From Leptolyngbya sp. SIOISBB (GTDB taxonomy: Bacteria; Cyanobacteriota; Cyanobacteriia; Phormidesmidales; Phormidesmidaceae), in assembly GCA_010671905.1 (NCBI GenBank), contig JAAHII010000001.1:3844001-3908000 (forward strand): a DNA stretch of 64,000 nt. Reading direction: 5' to 3'. Below the pieces are notes generated by a model. That model did not search any database and was not told the DNA's origin. It saw only the letters and a list, made by a program, of their open reading frames with translations. The position numbers and the translations under genes were made by a program. Below are positions 1-9,792 of this stretch, piece after piece; position 1 is the first letter of the stretch; each line of letters opens with the position of its first letter.

Positions 1-224
1 GCTGCCAGATCCCCTAGCGTCTTTAGAAGCTGTTGCCTAAGGTCGATGGATGGTGGCAGGGTGTGATCTTGTGCCACTGTTGCTTTCGAGAACCCCGATG
101 AGCACGCTGCTAAATGCTCACCTGAACTTTGACAAACGTCTAATTCATTGATGGTTTCTCGGTCTTTTGAGCTACTAGCATCTGCCTGGTAAACGCATGC
201 CGGCGAGACCTTTTATCAGAGAGC
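1..224. other. left edge, no gene seen
   Basis: No convincing coding region, RNA gene or hairpin terminator is visible before murG. The stretch presumably holds the murG promoter and leader. Confidence 0.4.
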
Positions 225-1323
225 GTGATCGTGTCAGAGACTCCCAAAAAACTTCTGTTTGCCGCGAGTGGGACCGGGGGACATTTATTTCCGGCGATCG
301 CGACTGCGGAGCACTTGCTGGAATACACCATTGAGTGGCTGGGCGTACCTGATCGTTTAGAGACCGAGCTAGTGCCTGAGCAATATCCTCTACATACTGT
401 GCGACTCGGCGGATTTCAAGGGCGGCTCGGCTTAGGGTCGCTGCGGTTACTCAGTCAGGTGGTCAAAGCAACGTTGCAAGTGCGTCAGTTACTTAAGCAA
501 GAACAGTTTGATGGCGTCTTTACGACCGGCGGCTATATTGCCGCTCCGGCGATTCTGGCGGCGCGATCGCTGGGCTTACCAGCCGTGCTCCATGAGTCCA
601 ACGCGCTGCCGGGCAAGGTGACTCGCTGGCTCAGTCCTTGGTGTTCTTTGGTGGCGTTGGGGTTTGAGGCCGCCACTAGCCATTTGCCAAAAGCGAACAG
701 TGTTGTCGTCGGGACTCCCGTGCGATCGCAGTTCCTTAAAGGACAGGCGTTATCTGCTGATCTGGCGTTGCCCTCAGAGGATCCCGTTGTCCTCGTGGTT
801 GGGGGGGAGTCAAGGGGCCGTCGCGGTGAACCAATTAGTGCGCTCTGCTGCCCCTGCTTGGTTTGAGGCCGGAGCTTGGGTCATCCATCAAACGGGTGCC
901 AACGATGCTGCTGCCGATAATTTGCAGCATGATCACTATATCCATCGACCCTTTTTTGACTCCATGGCGGCTCTGTTCCAGCGGGCTGATGTCGTCATTA
1001 GCCGAGCCGGAGCGGGCACCCTGACCGAGTTGGCGTTTACCCACACCCCTTCGCTCTTAATTCCTTATCCTTTTGCTGCAGAAGATCATCAGGCTTATAA
1101 CGCGGCGGCGTTTGCAGCCGCAAACGCCGCCCTCGTCTGTCGCCAAACTGATTTAACGCCAGCATCGTTGCAAGAAATGGTGTTAAAGCTGATTCATAAT
1201 CCCGAACGGCGGCAGCAGATGGCCGAGGCTGCTGCCAGTTTGGCGATTCCTGACAGCGCCGAGCAGCTAGCCAGCTTGATTCGTCAAAGCCTGATGCAGT
1301 CTGAGCAGAGTATAAAGAATTAA
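225..1323 (+). CDS. murG: MurG, lipid II-forming GlcNAc transferase (frameshifted as given)
   Basis: MurG transfers GlcNAc from UDP-GlcNAc to undecaprenyl-PP-MurNAc-pentapeptide on the cytoplasmic face of the membrane, the last intracellular step of peptidoglycan precursor synthesis. The N-terminal part shows the glycine-rich GTGGHLFPA loop, [10 protein letters not shown] and HESNALPGK. The C-terminal part shows [11 protein letters not shown] and EDHQAYNA, the usual UDP-GlcNAc-binding region. The two halves lie in different + frames (225-866 and 664-1323). They join at a run of seven G (801-807), where VLVVGG continues as SQGAVAVNQ if one G is removed; the repaired protein is 365 aa, normal for MurG. 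The start is GTG at 225, with an alternative GTG at 231. MurG is normally essential, so a sequencing over-call is more likely than a dead gene, but the raw sequence alone cannot decide. Confidence 0.9.
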
Positions 1324-1612
1324 ATCCCAGTTGCTGTCTTGAGGCCGTGTCAAGTCACCTTTCAAAAGTGTTAGTTGACCGCCTCCGAAAGGCCTGAATG
1401 GTCTGGGGTTGAAACCTTCAGAGAAAGCTATCCAAACTCTTCAGCATTTCAACGATGGCTCCCACTAGGAGATTGACAGGATGGTGTAAACTAAATGAGG
1501 TTTCGGTGGCTGAGTATTCGCTAGTTTTGGGATTTCGTTCTCTGGCTTTTGGTTCGATACCTTATCCCCGTATTCCGTCTTTCTGTTTTCTATTTTGCTT
1601 GTGAGGTAAGCC

Positions 1613-1927
1613 ATGACCGTTTATGTAGGGAACCTTTCCTACAACGCCACCGAAGAAGATCTCAATGAAGTTTTCAAAGAGTACGGTAGCGTCAAGAGGA
1701 TTCAAGTGCCCACTGATCGGGAAACTGGTCGTATGCGGGGATTTGCATTTGTAGAAATGTCTGATGATGCCGAAGAAGATAAGGCTATCGAAGACCTCGA
1801 TGGTGCTGAATGGATGGGCCGCACCCTGAAGGTGAACAAGGCTCGCCCTCGGACTGAACGTAAACCCTCCGGCGGCGGTGGCCGGGGTAGTTGGGGCGGT
1901 GGTGGTGGCGGTGGTCGCGATTATTAG
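1613..1927 (+). CDS. rbp: glycine-rich RRM RNA-binding protein (Rbp family)
   Basis: Small cyanobacterial RNA-binding protein of 104 aa with one RRM domain (residues 1-80) and a short glycine-rich tail. RNP2 is YVGNLS near the N-terminus and RNP1 is RGFAFVEM near residue 43. The tail is mostly Gly with a few Arg and Trp. A purine-rich ribosome site (GAGGTAAG) precedes the ATG. The family binds mRNA as a chaperone, and many members are cold-induced. The next gene is rpsU, as in Anabaena, where the linked rbpA1-rpsU pair is reported to be cold regulated. Transfer of that regulation here is inference. The 290 bp upstream hold no gene and probably include a long leader. Confidence 0.92.
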   Translation: MTVYVGNLSYNATEEDLNEVFKEYGSVKRIQVPTDRETGRMRGFAFVEMSDDAEEDKAIEDLDGAEWMGRTLKVNKARPRTERKPSGGGGRGSWGGGGGGGRDY

Positions 1928-1971
1928 ACTCGCGGCGGTCTGCTAACACTCATCGAATTCCCAAATCTAGA

Positions 1972-2018
1972 GAGGACAAAGGGGACTTTGCCCCCTATGT
2001 CCTCGTTCTTTTTCTTTA
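1972..2018 (+). terminator. hairpin with T-tract between rbp and rpsU
   Basis: Arms GAGGACA (from 1972) and TGTCCTC (ending 2004) enclose an inner GGGG/CCCC stem and are followed by a T-rich tract (GTTCTTTTTCTTT). It looks like an intrinsic terminator or partial attenuator that could set the rbp:rpsU transcript ratio. Confidence 0.75.
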
Positions 2019-2046
2019 AAATAGTTAATTTTTAGGAGGAAACTGC

Positions 2047-2238
2047 ATGGCCCAAGTGGTACTCGGAGAACATGAACATCTAGAATCTGCACTACGGCGA
2101 TTTAAGCGCAAGGTTTCAAGCGCTGGCATTTTTGCTGACATGAAGAAAAAGCGGCATTTTGAGACGCCCGCTGAGAAGCGTAAGCGTAAAGAAGTGGCAA
2201 GACGTCGTCAGAGAAGACGTTTCCGTCGCCAAAGCTAG
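2047..2238 (+). CDS. rpsU: 30S ribosomal protein bS21
   Basis: A very basic 63-aa protein matching bS21, a late-assembling small-subunit protein that helps 16S rRNA pair with mRNA. The tail is dominated by Arg and Lys ([20 protein letters not shown]), and the FKRKV segment near residue 19 is typical. A strong AGGAGGA site lies six bases before the ATG. It sits 120 bp after rbp, separated by the hairpin at 1972-2018, in the classic cyanobacterial rbp-rpsU order. Downstream is a large hairpin and then an IS that separates it from convergent pyrF. Confidence 0.95.
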   Translation: MAQVVLGEHEHLESALRRFKRKVSSAGIFADMKKKRHFETPAEKRKRKEVARRRQRRRFRRQS

Positions 2239-2263
2239 TCATGGCGAACATCAAGACATTTAG

Positions 2264-2319
2264 TGCAGAAGTTCCGATGCATCTGGGCAAGTCTAAGGAC
2301 TTGTTGTTGGGCTTCTGCA
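2264..2319. terminator. two-tier hairpin after rpsU
   Basis: Outer arms TGCAGAAG (2264-2271) and CTTCTGCA (2312-2319) enclose an inner CAAGTC/GACTTG stem with a four-base loop (2288-2303). No strong T-tract follows. Before the IS arrived this lay between convergent rpsU and pyrF, so it may be a bidirectional terminator. Confidence 0.5.
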
Positions 2320-2381
2320 TTTGTGTTGTTGAGTATGCTTACTGGACAGTCATAAGTTTGTGTTGTGTTTGTCGACCAAAG

Positions 2382-3769
2382 CTAAAGCTGCAATGACGGC
2401 CGAGCTACTGCTTTTGGGGCCGCGTTTTTATCTGCGAGTAATTTAGTCAAAAGTAGAGACTGTCTGCTTTCAGCTAAATTACTGGCGAGTTGATGTTGGA
2501 GAGAGAGTCGAACAATTTGCTCGCTGGGATAGCCGTGGCTGGGTAATGTCCGGAACCATCTGGGAAAGTGTGTCCAAACGCTCTGAGGCATTTCGAGGGC
2601 CAGGACTTGGAGCACGCCGAAGGCCATCGCGTTGAGGTGGAGGAAGCGTTCAAAGGCTTCAACCTTCCGGGTGACTTGGTGTCGAAACGATTCATCGTGG
2701 TCACCCAAGGATAAGTTTTGGGGCCAGAGACCGGTTGAGTCCATGGCTTTGAGCCAGAAGCGATAGCCAAATCCTCCCAACAGATGCACCAACGTTCGGA
2801 AGCTCAGGTCGATTTTGAAGCGCCAGCCATAGGCTTCAATGACCTCGGTGGCTGGCAGGGTGACATCACTAGCGAGCAAGATGATGGGCTTCCCCCCCTG
2901 GCAGTTGAGTCAACACAAACAAGACCGGCTCATCAGGACTATCCCAATAGAGCTCAAAGCACTGGTAGCAGACCCTGACGTATCGACCATAAAGCCAGAG
3001 CGAGGCGTGTGCGCAATCTTCCAGAGGCAAAAACAACTCTCGCAATCTCACCTCAGAGCCCCATTGGCGCGGTCGTCCCGGTCCGCGACGACCGGGTAGA
3101 GGAGAAAAGGGCGCATGAGCCACTGTCGAAATGCGTACCCGTGTGATTAAGTGCAAGCCATGCTGCCGAAAGGGTTTTAAGACCTTGCCAGAGGCATAGT
3201 AGGCATCCAAAATTACCGTACTGCCGCGTTCCATGAACGCGATACACAAGGCTGCCATCTTCTCTACGAGACTGAGTTGAGCCTCCCCCCTCAGGCGGTT
3301 CAAGGCCATCGTGAAGCTTGAGCACTATCGGGGTGGCAAACAGAGCGGGGCCGCTCCCTAACAGCAGACCTAACGCACTGAAGTAGTGCCCCCGAATCCA
3401 TTCCGGCTTACTGACATCGGCCGATTCCTGATGCAGCTTTTTCACCCCAGGCATCTGGCGACCTTCTTTGCTCACTTTGAACCCATCGCCCACATAGACC
3501 CGCTGCCCTTGTAATCGGCAACACTGGGGGTGTTCTTGCAACCACCGTCCCCAGTGGCGGCACAGCTCATCAACCCTGAAGGCCCGGCTATGGAACCAAT
3601 GCAGCGCCTGAGCATAGACGCTTTCGCTGAGACCTAACGCGTTCACGTAACGGGTGATAGTGGCAGGCTGAGGATTCAATAGAATTCCCCACATCAAGCG
3701 CACAAACCAGTCGAAAGTCGCTTCACGTCCGAAGACCTGACTTTTCCTACTAAGTCCTAGAATAACCAA
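2382..3769 (-). pseudogene. IS4-like DDE transposase, two frameshifts
   Basis: Three consecutive minus-strand pieces (3769-3053, 3309-2869, 2879-2382) make one transposase when joined. The catalytic triad candidates are the Asp in VGDGFKV (first piece), the Asp in ILDAYYASGKV (second) and the Glu in EVIEAYGWRFKIDLSF (third), in the order expected of an RNase H-fold transposase. Both breaks are +1 events in homopolymers: six C at 3285-3290 and seven C at 2892-2898. Removing one base from each restores EPPEGEAQLSLVEKM and PGGKPIILLASDV. The gene fills most of the IS. It may be inactive, or intact with base-calling errors. Confidence 0.8.
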
Positions 3770-3997
3770 ATATCAAGGGTTCTGGGAATGAAGATAATTC
3801 TCAATAAGAGGTGTCTATTGAGAATTGCCAACGAGTCTTTAGGTTTCCAGGGTGGTCAAATCCTGCCGGATTTTTCTCCCAAAAAGATAATGGGAAAAGT
3901 CAGCCGAAGACGGGGCGCAACTGCTGCAGGATTTGCTCCCAACGCTGGCATAACTCCATAATGAATTTGGCTGATTGTGGTTATTTCAGCCAGTCTC

Positions 3998-4025
3998 GAA
4001 CATTCCTGCCTGGAATGTTCTTTTT
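3998..4025 (+). terminator. intrinsic terminator inside the IS right end
   Basis: Perfect 9-bp arms GAACATTCC (3998-4006) and GGAATGTTC (4012-4020) with a five-base loop, followed directly by TTTTTCT. It would stop plus-strand transcription crossing the IS toward pyrF. Confidence 0.7.
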
Positions 4026-4074
4026 CTAGGGGCATACCTGATTCGCAAAAAGAACTTCGCACTGTCCAGTATGC

Positions 4075-4812
4075 TTATGCTGACGCTAATTCATCACAGA
4101 TACGCTGAAAAGCAATATCCGGTTCGTTGGCTTGAGTAATGGGCCGACCAATCACCAAGTAATTGGCTCCGGCTGCGATCGCGTCACTGGGTGTCATGAT
4201 TCGGCGTTGATCACCAGCTTGGGCCCACTCAGGCCGTACCCCAGGACAGATCAACAACCAGTCTTCACCACAGCAGCGACGCAATAATTCGGCTTCGTGA
4301 GGAGAGCAGACACTCCCTGCCAGCCCTGCCTGTTGTGACAACAGCGCCATTTGCAAGGCGTAATCCGACAGCTCTAGCGGAACTTTGAGGTCAAAGGCCA
4401 GAGATCGCGCATCAATGCTGGTTAAAACTGTCACCGCGATCAGATTGGGAACGGTCATTTGCGCAGCGGCAGCTCCTTCCACCGCTGCTTGTAAAGCCGT
4501 CAACCCCGCTGTCGCATGCACCGTTACCAAATCGACGCCATAGCGCCCCGCCGCGCGGCAAGCCCCCGCCATCGTATTGGGAATGTCGTGAAACTTCAGA
4601 TCGAGAAAAATCCGTTTCCCCTGAGCTTTTAAGTACGTCAGAATTTCAGGGCCACTGCTGACGAAGAGCTCTAACCCCACCTTCCAAAAGGTCACTTCAG
4701 GGATGCCATCAATTAAGCGTCGTGCCGACTCTGTGTCAGGTACGTCTAAGGGCACAATAATGCGCTCAGCTGGGGAATCAAAACGATGGGCCATCAATAT
4801 CAGGGTACTCAC
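4075..4812 (-). CDS. pyrF: orotidine-5'-phosphate decarboxylase
   Basis: PyrF decarboxylates OMP to UMP, the last step of de novo pyrimidine synthesis, in the cytosol. The protein is 245 aa. The active-site signature [10 protein letters not shown] with its catalytic Lys/Asp network is intact, as are the phosphate-binding end VIGRPIT and the ICPGVRP loop. The start is GTG at 4812, but the in-frame ATG at 4794 (MAHRFDSP) fits family length equally well. It lies 34 bp after tyrS on the same strand, so the two are probably co-transcribed. The stop codon falls inside the 8-bp target duplication of the adjacent IS, which therefore inserted at the very end of this gene and probably replaced its native 3' untranslated region. 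Confidence 0.95.
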   Translation of the reverse strand: MSTLILMAHRFDSPAERIIVPLDVPDTESARRLIDGIPEVTFWKVGLELFVSSGPEILTYLKAQGKRIFLDLKFHDIPNTMAGACRAAGRYGVDLVTVHATAGLTALQAAVEGAAAAQMTVPNLIAVTVLTSIDARSLAFDLKVPLELSDYALQMALLSQQAGLAGSVCSPHEAELLRRCCGEDWLLICPGVRPEWAQAGDQRRIMTPSDAIAAGANYLVIGRPITQANEPDIAFQRICDELASA

Positions 4813-4846
4813 TTGCTAGCGGGATGGAGATGACAACGGATGCCAT

Positions 4847-6061
4847 CTATTTCATCAGGCGCACAAATTTTTTCTTGCCGACTTGCAGCACTTTGCCAGC
4901 TAAATCATCGGGAGTTGCAAACATGAGGTTGGGGTCGGCAATGCGATCGCCCTCCAACTTCACGGCACCGCCTTGAATCTGCCGCCGCGCTTCACTGCTG
5001 CTGGCACACAAGGGCGTGGCGCCTAATAAATAAAACGCCTTTGCCGGGAAATTGACTGCCGTCAGGGAAAACTCCGGCACGCTTTCCGCTGCCCCTCCAC
5101 CCTGCACCAAGTTCACCGCGTCAGTTTGGGCCTGTTGGGCAGCCGTGGCCCCATGAAATTGCTGAGTGACTTCGAGGGCGAGGAGTTTTTGGCGATCGCG
5201 AGGATTGTCTGGCAGATCCGTTAACGGTAGCCGGGTCAACAGTTCAAAATATTGCTCAATCAGGGTGTCTGGTGTTTTTTCGAGTTTGGAATACATGGTC
5301 AGTGGGTCTTCTTGTAAGCCAACGTAATTGCCCAAAGATTTAGACATTTTTTGAGTTCCGTCGGTGCCCAGCAGCAGCGGTAGCAACATGCCAAACTGGG
5401 GCGACATACCAAAATGTCGCTGCAGGTCTCGCCCCACGGCAATGTTGAACTTTTGATCGGTGCCGCCTAATTCAATATCCGCCTGGATCGCAACCGAGTC
5501 ATAGCCTTGCATCAGCGGGTAGAAAAATTCGTGCAGAAAAACGGGTGTCCCCTTTGCATACCGTTCGGCAAATCCTTCTTTCGCCAGCATCTGGCCGACG
5601 GTCATCGTGGCAAAGAGTTCCAAAATCTTGCTGAGATCGAGGTCTGACAGCCATTCTGAGTTGTACCGAATTTCCAGGCGGCCGGGGGTATCAAAGTCCA
5701 GAATCGGGCGCACCTGATCGAGATAGGTTTCGGCGTTAGCTTTCACATCGGCTTCAGTCAATTGCTTGCGGACTTCTGACTTACCGGTGGGATCCCCAAT
5801 GCGAGCGGTAAAGTCGCCAATGATCAATACCGCTGTGTGGCCCGCATCTTGAAAGGCCCGCAGCTTGCGGACGGGGATGCTGTGCCCGACGTGGATCTCA
5901 GCCCCTGTCGGGTCAATGCCGAGTTTGACGCGCAGCGGTCGATCGCTCTGTTCCAGGCGCACTCGCAAATTTTCTTGTGGATCGTCGACCTCAGGCTGAT
6001 CAGGGAAAACCTCTGTCACACCCCGATAGATCCATTGCAAATTGTCCGAAAGTTGCCCCAT
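4847..6061 (-). CDS. tyrS: tyrosyl-tRNA synthetase
   Basis: Class I synthetase that charges tRNA-Tyr. The ATG at 6061 gives 404 aa, the usual bacterial length. An upstream TTG at 6118 would add 19 residues not expected in the family. The Rossmann HIGH box appears as HVGHS, and the KMSKS loop is intact ([12 protein letters not shown]). An S4 RNA-binding domain ends the protein ([17 protein letters not shown], then KKKFVRL). It is the first gene of a tyrS-pyrF pair and is divergent from the penicillin-binding protein gene across a 236-bp gap that must hold both promoters. Confidence 0.95.
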   Translation of the reverse strand: MGQLSDNLQWIYRGVTEVFPDQPEVDDPQENLRVRLEQSDRPLRVKLGIDPTGAEIHVGHSIPVRKLRAFQDAGHTAVLIIGDFTARIGDPTGKSEVRKQLTEADVKANAETYLDQVRPILDFDTPGRLEIRYNSEWLSDLDLSKILELFATMTVGQMLAKEGFAERYAKGTPVFLHEFFYPLMQGYDSVAIQADIELGGTDQKFNIAVGRDLQRHFGMSPQFGMLLPLLLGTDGTQKMSKSLGNYVGLQEDPLTMYSKLEKTPDTLIEQYFELLTRLPLTDLPDNPRDRQKLLALEVTQQFHGATAAQQAQTDAVNLVQGGGAAESVPEFSLTAVNFPAKAFYLLGATPLCASSSEARRQIQGGAVKLEGDRIADPNLMFATPDDLAGKVLQVGKKKFVRLMK

Positions 6062-6297
6062 AGCTAGCAAAGCGTCCCTAATTCCCAAGTGCCAGTGATC
6101 GATGATGACCGATGACAATTACAGCACGACAATCGACTTACCGGTTCTCTTAAGGAACTCAACATACGGTGGCAGGGTCTAAGTTCGTGCTTTATCCTGA
6201 TGCCAGTCGGCTTTTTCCTGACTGTTTTGAGCCAGACTTCTATAATTACAAAACTCTGGTCTATTTAATAGCCTTACCGTGAACCGCGTGGTCTATC

Positions 6298-8223
6298 GTG
6301 TCGACTAACACCTATCCCAAACAAACTGCTGCGCCCCGCTCGAATCATCTGACGGGCGGTGTGATTAAGTTTGTGCAAGATGTTGGCCAGATTAGTGTGG
6401 CAACTTTACTGGGCACCACGATGCTGGTGAGTTCCATTGCGGCGGGCGGGTTAGTCGGGCTGGCCATTAGCTTCCGGAATTTGCCCGACGTCCGCGTACT
6501 GCGGAACTATCTGCCCAGTGAAACCAGTTATGTTTACGACATTAACGGGACGCTGCTCTCTAGCCTGCACGATGAGGCTAACCGTGAAGTCGTTGATCTC
6601 AACGAGGTTTCGCCCCATCTGAAGCGGGCTGTATTAGCGATCGAAGACAGCTACTTTTACTCGCATCACGGCATCAATCCCAGCAGTGTGGGTCGAGCTT
6701 TGCTTGCTAACGTGCAGGCTGGTACTACTGTCGAAGGCGGCTCCACCATCACCATGCAGTTGGTGAAAAACCTGTTTTTGACCCCAGAACAGGCCATCAG
6801 TCGTAAGGTCGCAGAAGCAGTTTTGTCCATGCGGCTGGAGCAAATCTTTGCCAAAGACCAGATTCTGGAAATGTATTTGAATCAGGTCTATTGGGGACAC
6901 AATACCTATGGGGTGGAAACTGCATCTCAAAGCTATTTCAACAAACCAGCCAAAGATCTCACCTTAGCCGAAGCGGCCATGATGGCAGGCTTGATTCAAG
7001 CCCCTGAAGGATTTAGCCCGTTTGTGGATTATCCCCTGGCAAAAGAACGTCAGGCCACGGTACTGGCGCGGATGCGACAACTCGGGTGGATCACACCTGA
7101 GGAAGAAGCCAACGCGAAAGCGCAGCCCTTGCTGGTTGGCGAAATTACCTCGTTTCGCACCAGTGCCGCGCCCTACGTCACTGAAGCCGTCGTTCAGGAG
7201 CTGAAAGAGATTTTTGGCAATGACGCTGTGTTGAAGGGGGGGATGCGCGTGCAGACGACCGTCGCCCTAGACATGCAGCGCATGGCTGAAGAAACCGTCC
7301 AGCGTAATCACGCAGCGATGCGCGCCCGAGGCATTCGAGCTGATCAGATGGCCTTAGTCGCGATCGATCCCCGCACGCATTTTGTCAAAGCCATGGTCGG
7401 CGGTGTCGATTACGAGGAAAGTCAGTTCAATCGGGCGGTACAAGCTCAACGTCAGCCAGGCTCCTCGTTCAAACCCTTTGTTTATTACGCGGCGTTTGCT
7501 TCGGGACGGTACACCCCAGACAGCATTATTCAAGATACGCCTGCTAGTTATCCCGATGGCTATCAGTACTACAGCCCGCGTAACTATGACGGCAGCTTTA
7601 TGGGCAGTATCCCGATTCGTAAAGCCTTAGAGCTGTCTCGTAACGTTCCGGCGGTGAAGCTTGGTCAGTCTGTCGGGGTCGATCGCATCATCGAAATTTC
7701 TCGCCTCTTGGGAATCGAAAGTCCGATGGAGCCGGTCATTTCCTTACCGTTGGGAGCGGTTGACCTGACACCCATGGAAATGGCGGGAGCGTATGCTACC
7801 TTTGCCAGCAATGGTTGGTACTCCGACCCCACCTTTATCGTGCAAGTCACCGATAGTAACGGTAACGTCTTGCTAGACAACACACCGAAGCCTCAACTCA
7901 TCCTGGATCCGTGGGCGACGGCAGCACTCACGGACGTTTTGCAAGGTGTTATTGCGCGGGGGACGGGCACGGCAGCTCAAATTGGCCGTCCCGCTGCCGG
8001 GAAAACGGGGACTACTGACTCTCAGCGTGACGTTTGGTTTGTGGGGTATGTGCCTCAGCTCTCGACCGCCATCTGGGTTGGCAATGATGATTACACCCCG
8101 ATGGGTTCCGGTGCTACTGGGGGCACCTATGTCGCGCCGGTGTGGCGTGATTTCATGCAGCGGGCCTTAGTCGATGTCCCTGTAGAGGGTTTCCGCAGTC
8201 CCTCGGAATTTGCCAAGCCTTAG
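6298..8223 (+). CDS. class A penicillin-binding protein (PBP1A type)
   Basis: Bifunctional murein synthase of 641 aa: a short cytoplasmic tail, one membrane helix (about residues 35-60), a GT51 glycosyltransferase domain (EDSYFYSHHGINP and EGGSTITMQLVKN) and a C-terminal transpeptidase. The acylation motif SSFK puts the catalytic Ser at residue 389 and Lys at 392. SRN is at 447-449 and KTG begins at Lys569, so all three penicilloyl motifs are present. The start is a GTG. It builds septal or lateral peptidoglycan at the outer face of the plasma membrane. The gene is monocistronic in appearance, divergent from tyrS and convergent with mazG. Cyanobacteria usually have several paralogues, so a numbered symbol is not assigned. 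Confidence 0.93.
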   Translation: MSTNTYPKQTAAPRSNHLTGGVIKFVQDVGQISVATLLGTTMLVSSIAAGGLVGLAISFRNLPDVRVLRNYLPSETSYVYDINGTLLSSLHDEANREVVDLNEVSPHLKRAVLAIEDSYFYSHHGINPSSVGRALLANVQAGTTVEGGSTITMQLVKNLFLTPEQAISRKVAEAVLSMRLEQIFAKDQILEMYLNQVYWGHNTYGVETASQSYFNKPAKDLTLAEAAMMAGLIQAPEGFSPFVDYPLAKERQATVLARMRQLGWITPEEEANAKAQPLLVGEITSFRTSAAPYVTEAVVQELKEIFGNDAVLKGGMRVQTTVALDMQRMAEETVQRNHAAMRARGIRADQMALVAIDPRTHFVKAMVGGVDYEESQFNRAVQAQRQPGSSFKPFVYYAAFASGRYTPDSIIQDTPASYPDGYQYYSPRNYDGSFMGSIPIRKALELSRNVPAVKLGQSVGVDRIIEISRLLGIESPMEPVISLPLGAVDLTPMEMAGAYATFASNGWYSDPTFIVQVTDSNGNVLLDNTPKPQLILDPWATAALTDVLQGVIARGTGTAAQIGRPAAGKTGTTDSQRDVWFVGYVPQLSTAIWVGNDDYTPMGSGATGGTYVAPVWRDFMQRALVDVPVEGFRSPSEFAKP

Positions 8224-8396
8224 GTGGGTGTAAGGGAGGCGGGGTAGATGGGTCGCAGGGTGAATGGAGTCGGTGAGGTCGGTGAGTAGGATGCTGTCAG
8301 CGCAGCAACGCATCGTCTTAATATCTAGAAAGCTATTCTAGAACCTCTAATTCCGTAGGGCTTGACCTTTCCGCCCTCCGAATTCCGAATTCTCTC

Positions 8397-9225
8397 CTAC
8401 GGTTTCTCTGTCTCAAGAGCAGCCTTAGCGTTTTGCCATAATGCGTCTAGTTCCTCCAGAGAGTACTCGGTGAGGGGAGCATCGGCAGCATGTTCGACCT
8501 GCTCAAAGCGCTGGATAAAACGACGATTAGTACTTTGGAGGGCTTCTGAGGCATCTAACCTGTGCCAACGAGCAATGTTCACCAGGGTAAAGAGGATGTC
8601 ACCGAGTTCTGCTAGTTGATTTTCCCGTGGCTCATGGGCGATCGCCTGCTGAAACTCATGCAGCTCTTCGTGAAACTTTTCCCATACGCCATCAACCGAA
8701 TCCCACTCAAAACCGGCCTTAGCAGCTTTTACCGAAATTTTGGTGGCGGCCATCAGCGGTGGCAGGGTACGGCTATATTTTCGGAGTTTGGGCGACAGTC
8801 GATGAGGGTCCGCGGTTTCTCCTTTTTCCGCTGCCTTGATTTGATCCCAATTGCGATGAATTTCATCTAAGTCATTAGTCTGGATATCCCCAAAGACGTG
8901 GGGGGTGACGGCGGATGAGCTTATCGGTAATGCCATCGGCCACGGTTTGTAAATCAAAGGTTTTCTCATCTTGGGCTACTTGAGATTGCAGTACGACCTG
9001 TAATAACAAATCTCCCAATTCTTCGGCCATATGCCCGGTATCTTCGCTGTGAATCGCCTCCACTACTTCGTAGGCTTCTTCAATAACATAAGGCACCAGA
9101 GTTTTATGGGTTTGTTCTAAATCCCAGGGGCAGCCGCTTTCAGGATGACGCAGGTCAGCGACCACGTCGACTAAGCGTCCGAGGGCATTGAGGATTGCGG
9201 TGCGATGCTGCGAGGAAGTCGCCAT
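8397..9225 (-). CDS. mazG: MazG nucleoside triphosphate pyrophosphohydrolase (frameshifted as given)
   Basis: MazG hydrolyses NTPs and dNTPs to monophosphates plus PPi, a house-cleaning and stringent-response function. Two tandem MazG folds are visible. The first (piece 9225-8875) has CPWDLEQTHKTL, EEAYEVVEAI and EELGDLLLQVV. The second (piece 8969-8397) has FHEELHEFQQAI and AELGDILFTLVNIARW. The frames part at six G (8900-8905); removing one restores RRHPHVFGDIQT and a normal 275-aa protein. In other bacteria mazG can follow mazEF, but no toxin-antitoxin pair is seen here. The reading break matches the homopolymer pattern seen elsewhere in the window and is probably a sequence error. Confidence 0.88.
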
Positions 9226-9314
9226 AGCCTTTGTGGATAAATTGATTTTTCCACTATGCCAGGAAATTCAAGATGTGAGGGGGGCGAGGTGTGAGGACGT
9301 GCGAGAACTCAGCA

Positions 9315-9785
9315 CTATAGAAACTGCCAGTGTTGAAAGGTGGCGGCTTGTCCCAGATGAGTACCCTGGTCATCAATGACGTTCCAGATAGTGGCCTGCT
9401 GGATATAAAATCGCTGACCTTGGCTCGAAATCCGAATTCCCTGATAATTGTCTACAAATCCTTGGGTATTAAGTTGCGCCAGCATTTGGGCACGCTCTTC
9501 TTGATGAATGGGTTCGGCACTGAGGCGTGAAGGCAGTTGAGTGAAGGTAGCCCAATCCATCGCCCACAGGTTGAGAGCGCAGCGGTTAGCGTAGTTAAAG
9601 ATTGGATCTTCTTGGGTACCGTGGGAGACAATCGCAAAGGGGGCCTCAAACAGCGCTTGAGCGATCGCGGCGTTGTCTGCCATCGTCACTAACGCTTCGT
9701 GTCGCCAGTGCTGATAGCTCTGGGTTAAGTAACGGCTCCAGGTTTTAACGGCTGGTTGCTGATAAGGGACGTTGTGCATGCTCAC
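9315..9785 (-). CDS. MEKHLA domain protein
   Basis: A 156-aa soluble protein that is almost entirely one MEKHLA domain, a PAS-related fold also found at the C-terminus of plant HD-ZIP III proteins. Typical segments are FEAPFAIVSHG, FNYANRCALNLWAMDW and the QGFVDNYQGIRIS core. In cyanobacteria the family occurs as stand-alone proteins of unknown function, possibly sensing a small ligand or redox state. It ends 89 bp from mazG and starts 8 bp after the DUF2227 gene on the same strand, so it is probably the second cistron of that unit. Confidence 0.8.
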   Translation of the reverse strand: MSMHNVPYQQPAVKTWSRYLTQSYQHWRHEALVTMADNAAIAQALFEAPFAIVSHGTQEDPIFNYANRCALNLWAMDWATFTQLPSRLSAEPIHQEERAQMLAQLNTQGFVDNYQGIRISSQGQRFYIQQATIWNVIDDQGTHLGQAATFQHWQFL

Positions 9786-9792
9786 TATGGCT

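Larger units (their letters stand above)
2342..4069 (-). mobile_element. complete 1728-bp insertion sequence with 8-bp target duplication
   Basis: The element begins CTGGACAGT (2342-2350) and ends ACTGTCCAG (4061-4069), a perfect 9-bp terminal inverted repeat that continues imperfectly for about 24 bp (AAGTT and TTG blocks match). It is flanked by the direct repeat TATGCTTA at 2334-2341 and 4070-4077. It carries one DDE transposase gene on the minus strand, broken by two frameshifts. Near the right end are an 11-bp inverted repeat (AATTCTCAATA, 3796-3826) and a plus-strand terminator (3998-4025). It entered the rpsU/pyrF convergent gap. The right copy of the duplication contains the pyrF stop codon, so that gene was not truncated. 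The IS family is uncertain; an IS4-like group fits the 8-bp duplication. Confidence 0.88.
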
